From Armatimonadota bacterium (GTDB lineage Bacteria; Sysuimicrobiota; Sysuimicrobiia; Sysuimicrobiales; Sysuimicrobiaceae), in assembly GCA_031432545.1 (NCBI GenBank), contig JAVKGX010000005.1:1-64000 (forward strand): a DNA stretch of 64,000 nt, written 5' to 3'. The notes beneath the pieces are model-generated. The model was not told the DNA's origin, did no database searches, and worked only from the letters and a program-made list of their open reading frames with translations. Below are positions 60,975-64,000 of the stretch, in pieces. Both the position numbers and the translations under genes were made by a program. Numbering within the stretch: the first letter of the stretch is position 1; each line of letters starts with the position of its first letter.

Positions 60975-62147
60975 CTATCGCCCTGCCGCAGACGCGAGGA
61001 CGGTCCCGATGCGCCGGGCGGCTTCCCGCAGTCTTGCCGGATCCTGCACGAGCGCGAACCGGACGTACCCCAGCCCGCCCGGGCCAAACCCCTGCCCGGG
61101 CGACACCGCCACCCCGGTCCGGCGGCAGAGTTCGACCGCGAACCGGACGTCGTCCGCCTCGCCGGGCACGCGTGCCCACAGGTACATCGTGGCTTGCGGG
61201 GTCGGGACCTCCCACCCGACCTCGCGCAGAGCGACGACGAGGGTGTCCCGCCGCTCGCGAAAGACCTCCACTCGCGAACGCACCCAATCGGCGGGCTGTT
61301 CTAGGGCCGCCATCCCCATGCGGAGGATCCCCAGGTACACGTTGAAATCCAGCGCCGCCTTGACGGTCTCCAGGGCCGCGATCGTCTCCGCGTCTCCGAC
61401 TGCGAAGGCCAACCGGAACCCGCCCATGTGGTACGACTTCGATAGCGTGAAGAACTCGACGGTGTGGTCGTACGGTCCCACCAGTGCCAGCGGCGAGGGC
61501 GCGCGGCCGTCGAACACCATGTCGACGTAGGGGTTGTCGTGCACGAGCATCAGGCCGTGTCGCCGGGCGAAGGCCAGGGCGCGGGAAAAGTAGGAGTCGT
61601 CGGCCACCGCAGCCGTGGGGTTGCTCGGGTAGTTGAGCAGCAGGACCCGGGCCCGCTCCGCCACGGCGTCCGGGATTGCAGACAGGTCGGCGAGCCCGTC
61701 CGCACCGAGAGGGATTGGATACGTCTGCAGGCCGGCGATCGCGGCCATTCCCCAGTACGGGGGGTAGCAGACCGCCGGCAACAGCAGGGTATCCCCAGGA
61801 TCCGTGATGGCAAGGAGGAGGTGGCCGATGCCCTCCTGGCTTCCGATGAGCGCCAGCATCTCTTGCTTGGGATCGAAGCGGCGTCCAAACCGACGCTCGT
61901 ACCAGCGGGATGCCGCCTCGAGGAAGGGGAGCGTCGCCGAGCGGAGCGTGTAGCCGTAGGTCGAGGAGTCGTCGAGCGCCTGGCGCAGCGCCTCGAGGGC
62001 GGTCGGCGGCGGCCCCAGGTCGCTCGATCCCAGCGAGAGGTCGATGATCTCGAGCCCCGCCTGGGCCGCGTCCTGCTTGGCTCGGTCCATCAGGAGGAAC
62101 ACCGACTCCGGGATCGCCTTCGCCCTGCTGGACATCCATCTGCGCAT
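60975..62147 (-). CDS. class I/II PLP-dependent aminotransferase
   Basis: A 390-residue fold-type I aminotransferase resembling LL-diaminopimelate aminotransferase and AlaC-type enzymes. LEIIDLSLGSSDLGPPPTAL opens the core; LLNYPSNPTAAV binds cofactor; the Schiff-base Lys is in FFTLSKSYHMGGFRLAFAVG; VRFALVQDPARLREAARRIG ends the protein. The substrate cannot be named. GAGGAGGGC lies before ATG 62147. It is convergent with uvrA and divergent from the hydrolase gene. Confidence 0.9.
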   Translation of the reverse strand: MRRWMSSRAKAIPESVFLLMDRAKQDAAQAGLEIIDLSLGSSDLGPPPTALEALRQALDDSSTYGYTLRSATLPFLEAASRWYERRFGRRFDPKQEMLALIGSQEGIGHLLLAITDPGDTLLLPAVCYPPYWGMAAIAGLQTYPIPLGADGLADLSAIPDAVAERARVLLLNYPSNPTAAVADDSYFSRALAFARRHGLMLVHDNPYVDMVFDGRAPSPLALVGPYDHTVEFFTLSKSYHMGGFRLAFAVGDAETIAALETVKAALDFNVYLGILRMGMAALEQPADWVRSRVEVFRERRDTLVVALREVGWEVPTPQATMYLWARVPGEADDVRFAVELCRRTGVAVSPGQGFGPGGLGYVRFALVQDPARLREAARRIGTVLASAAGR

Positions 62148-62243
62148 GAGCAGCCCTCCTCGCTTTTCGTCCAGTTTAGCGTACGCCCCACGCGGCCAAT
62201 GCGTCGCAAGGACGCGGTCCGCCTGCCGACGAAAGCTGCTCCC

Positions 62244-63029
62244 ATGGACGTCGAAGTCTATCGCAAGGCGGTTCGGGTGGGTGGAGCGGGCGGGACGGTG
62301 ACGCTGTCGGTCGTGGACGTTCCCGGCGGCCAGCCGGACCGAACGATGGTGTTCGTCCACGGGCTGGGGGGCGAGGCAGGGCACTGGCAGCGGCAGCTGA
62401 CGCACTTTTACGGCCGCGCGCGCCTGATCGCCCCCGACCTCCGCGGTCACGGTCGATCGGAACGCCCCCCCGGTGGCTACACGATCGACCGCTTCCGGGC
62501 CGACCTCGCGGCCATGATGGATGCGCTGGCCGTCGGGCGGGCCGTGCTCGTCGCGCACTCCTTCGGCGGAGCGGTCGCCGCGGAGTTCGCGGCATCGGCG
62601 CCGGAGCGCGTCGAGGCGATCGTGCTGATCGCGACTCCCGCACGGTTTCGGCTGCGCCTGCGCTGGCGGCTCGTGCTGCGTCTGCCCGCGCCGCTGCTGG
62701 CGCTGTTGGCGCCGCTGGGCAGCGACCGGGCCGCCGCGCCGGCATACGTCCTCCACCGCTGCTACCGCGAGGCGCTGGTGGGCTGGTCGGGACCTCGGAC
62801 GCTGGGTCGGCTGTCGGTGCCGGCACTGGTGGTGTACGGCGACCGGGATCCCACCGTGCACGTCCGATACCTGGAACAGACCGCGCATGCGATTCCGGGT
62901 GCGGAGCGCCTCCAGCTGCCGGGGCGACGTCACCTCCTGATGCGCGACGACGCGGAGGAGGTCAACCGCGCGATCGAAGCGTTCCTGGTCCGGCGGCTCC
63001 GAGCCTCTGCGTCGGGAGGTCGGGCATGA
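62244..63029 (+). CDS. alpha/beta hydrolase
   Basis: A 261-residue hydrolase. The oxyanion region is MVFVHGLGGEAGHWQRQL, the nucleophile Ser is in VLVAHSFGGAVAAEFA, the acid in VVYGDRDPTVHV and the His in LPGRRHLLMRD. No lid with specific features, so the substrate is unknown. ATG 62244 was chosen, with a weak ribosome binding site. It overlaps the next gene by four bases (ATGA). Confidence 0.88.
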   Translation: MDVEVYRKAVRVGGAGGTVTLSVVDVPGGQPDRTMVFVHGLGGEAGHWQRQLTHFYGRARLIAPDLRGHGRSERPPGGYTIDRFRADLAAMMDALAVGRAVLVAHSFGGAVAAEFAASAPERVEAIVLIATPARFRLRLRWRLVLRLPAPLLALLAPLGSDRAAAPAYVLHRCYREALVGWSGPRTLGRLSVPALVVYGDRDPTVHVRYLEQTAHAIPGAERLQLPGRRHLLMRDDAEEVNRAIEAFLVRRLRASASGGRA

Positions 63030-63529
63030 GTCGGCCTGCGCTGGAGCCCGACGATGTCGCCCCGCTGCTCGAAGTGCAAGCGCGCAGCTTCGCCCGGGCG
63101 GGACCGCGGATCCGCCAGTCCTATCCACCATCCCGGGCGATGGACGCACGGCGCATGGCCGACTTCCTCGGGTCGCACCGCCACGCGGTGCTCGCCACGG
63201 CGCGCCCGGACGGGCGACCCCAAGCCGCGCCCGTTTCCTACCTCGTGTGGCGAGGAGCCTTCTGGATCGCGCTGGTGGCCGGGGCGCGGGAGCGCAACCT
63301 GCGTGCCAACCCCTACGCCTCGCTCGTCCTGGTGGAAGGCGAGGGCCGACGGCACCGCGCGTTGATCGCCAACGGGCCGGTCGTCCTGCACGATCCCCGA
63401 CACATCCACGAGATCGGCGAAGGGCTCGCGGCCGCCTGGGCGAAGCGGTTCCGCCAGCCGCCCACCTGGGCCGCCGTCCTGGTCGAACTCCGGCCCGCGC
63501 GCCTGTACTCCTACGGTCAGGCATCGTAG
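63026..63529 (+). CDS. pyridoxamine 5'-phosphate oxidase-like flavin-binding protein
   Basis: A 167-residue split-barrel protein. HRHAVLATARPDGRPQAAPV, FWIALVAGARERNLRANPYA and SLVLVEGEGRRHRALI are typical of the PNPOx-like and F420/FMN-binding groups. It may reduce or oxidise small molecules with a flavin. It starts in the stop of the hydrolase gene (ATGA), so the two are coupled. Confidence 0.85.
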   Translation: MSRPALEPDDVAPLLEVQARSFARAGPRIRQSYPPSRAMDARRMADFLGSHRHAVLATARPDGRPQAAPVSYLVWRGAFWIALVAGARERNLRANPYASLVLVEGEGRRHRALIANGPVVLHDPRHIHEIGEGLAAAWAKRFRQPPTWAAVLVELRPARLYSYGQAS

Positions 63530-63603
63530 GAGTTCGAGCGGGCCCCGATGGGGCTCGCAGACGAGAAGCTCCAGTTGCGCCTGTATCATTAATAGGCAAA
63601 GAC

Positions 63604-64000
63604 ATGCCGACGGTCGCCAGCCTCGAAGAGAAGTTGCGGGCGCTGCCGCCCAGACCCGGCGTCTACCTGCTGCGCGACGCCGCCGGCAGGGTGATCTATG
63701 TCGGCAAGGCGTCGTCGCTGCGCAGGCGGGTGCGCGCGTACTTCCAGGACCCGATGACGGTGGAGTCACCGCGCACGCGCCACCTCATGGGCAGGATCTT
63801 CGACTTTGACGTCGTGGCCTGCGCCAACGAGGTCGAGGCGCTGATCCTGGAGACGAACCTCATCAAGCAGCACCGGCCCCGGTACAACGTGCGGATGGCA
63901 GACGACAAGGCCTACCCATACCTGAAGCTCACGAACGAAGCCTATCCGAGAATCGTCATGACCCGCCGCATCGCGCGCGACGGTGCCAAGTACTTCGGCC
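63604..64000 (+). CDS. uvrC: excinuclease ABC subunit C (5' part, runs off window)
   Basis: The first 132 codons of UvrC. The GIY-YIG nuclease domain is clear: PGVYLLRDAAGRVIYVGKAS, then LRRRVRAYF, and VEALILETNLIKQHRPRYNV with the catalytic Glu. It would make the 3' cut once UvrB has bound the lesion. The frame stays open to the window end. It lies about 2.7 kb after uvrA, separated by three genes. Confidence 0.95.
   Translation, partial: MPTVASLEEKLRALPPRPGVYLLRDAAGRVIYVGKASSLRRRVRAYFQDPMTVESPRTRHLMGRIFDFDVVACANEVEALILETNLIKQHRPRYNVRMADDKAYPYLKLTNEAYPRIVMTRRIARDGAKYFG

Overview
This window reads as a chromosomal segment of a GC-rich, free-living bacterium of a Gram-positive-like (Terrabacteria-type) lineage. 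The evidence is gene order: a c-di-AMP phosphodiesterase, YbeY, undecaprenol/diacylglycerol kinase, CBS protein, cytidine deaminase and Era in one run, and a compact argC-J-B-D-G-H-R cluster. Many genes start with GTG or TTG, and Shine-Dalgarno sequences are GGAGG-like. Housekeeping promoters resemble TTGAC(A/C)-N17-TA(G/C)(G/A)AT. I cannot name the phylum with confidence; deep GC-rich lineages near Firmicutes, Armatimonadota or Sysuimicrobiota-type candidates would fit. No phage, IS element or CRISPR array is visible.

Layout. 1-1.7 kb: a LuxR-type response regulator and an unknown helical protein. 1.9-9.3 kb: a myo-inositol catabolic island, with iolE divergent from iolB-C-D-A and a BNR-repeat protein beside iolE; iolG and iolJ are not here. 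9.4-14.5 kb: thiol-redox proteins, an O-methyltransferase, a single-domain chromate transporter, a PQQ-type sugar dehydrogenase and a GH1 glycosidase. 14.5-17.6 kb: a protoglobin with its own promoter and an operator-like site, a coiled-coil protein behind a leader terminator, and a sigma factor divergent from a sugar-nucleotide epimerase. 17.7-24 kb: a non-homologous end-joining neighbourhood, Ku to LigD, with three genes between and a truncated lytic transglycosylase after it. 24-32.6 kb: an RlmD-like RNA methyltransferase, a phosphoesterase, a fused TRAP permease without a binding protein followed by an arginase-family enzyme and Maf, then an ICMT-like methyltransferase and a FAD amine oxidase.

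32.6-40.3 kb: arginine biosynthesis, transcribed from one promoter that lies so close to argC that the message looks leaderless; argR closes the operon. 40.3-47.2 kb: formamidase, then the YqfF-YbeY-DgkA-CBS-Cdd-Era run. 47.3-53.5 kb: cytochrome c, threonine aldolase, small membrane proteins, an M20 amidohydrolase, a two-domain chromate transporter, and a decaying TIM-barrel-like gene with no start codon and an in-frame amber codon. 53.6-53.75 kb: tRNA-Tyr and tRNA-Gly, one base apart. 53.9-55.3 kb: a secreted lipid-binding-like protein and the most striking item of the window, a c-di-GMP-I (GEMM) riboswitch on the minus strand followed by a hairpin that can hide the ribosome binding site of a 39-residue membrane peptide. 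55.4-64 kb: a stand-alone RAM domain, uvrB, uvrA, an aminotransferase, an alpha/beta hydrolase, a flavin-binding protein and the 5' part of uvrC, which gathers all three excision-repair incision genes within about 8 kb.

All start sites, promoters and hairpins were read by eye. No homology search, folding program or GC calculation was run.
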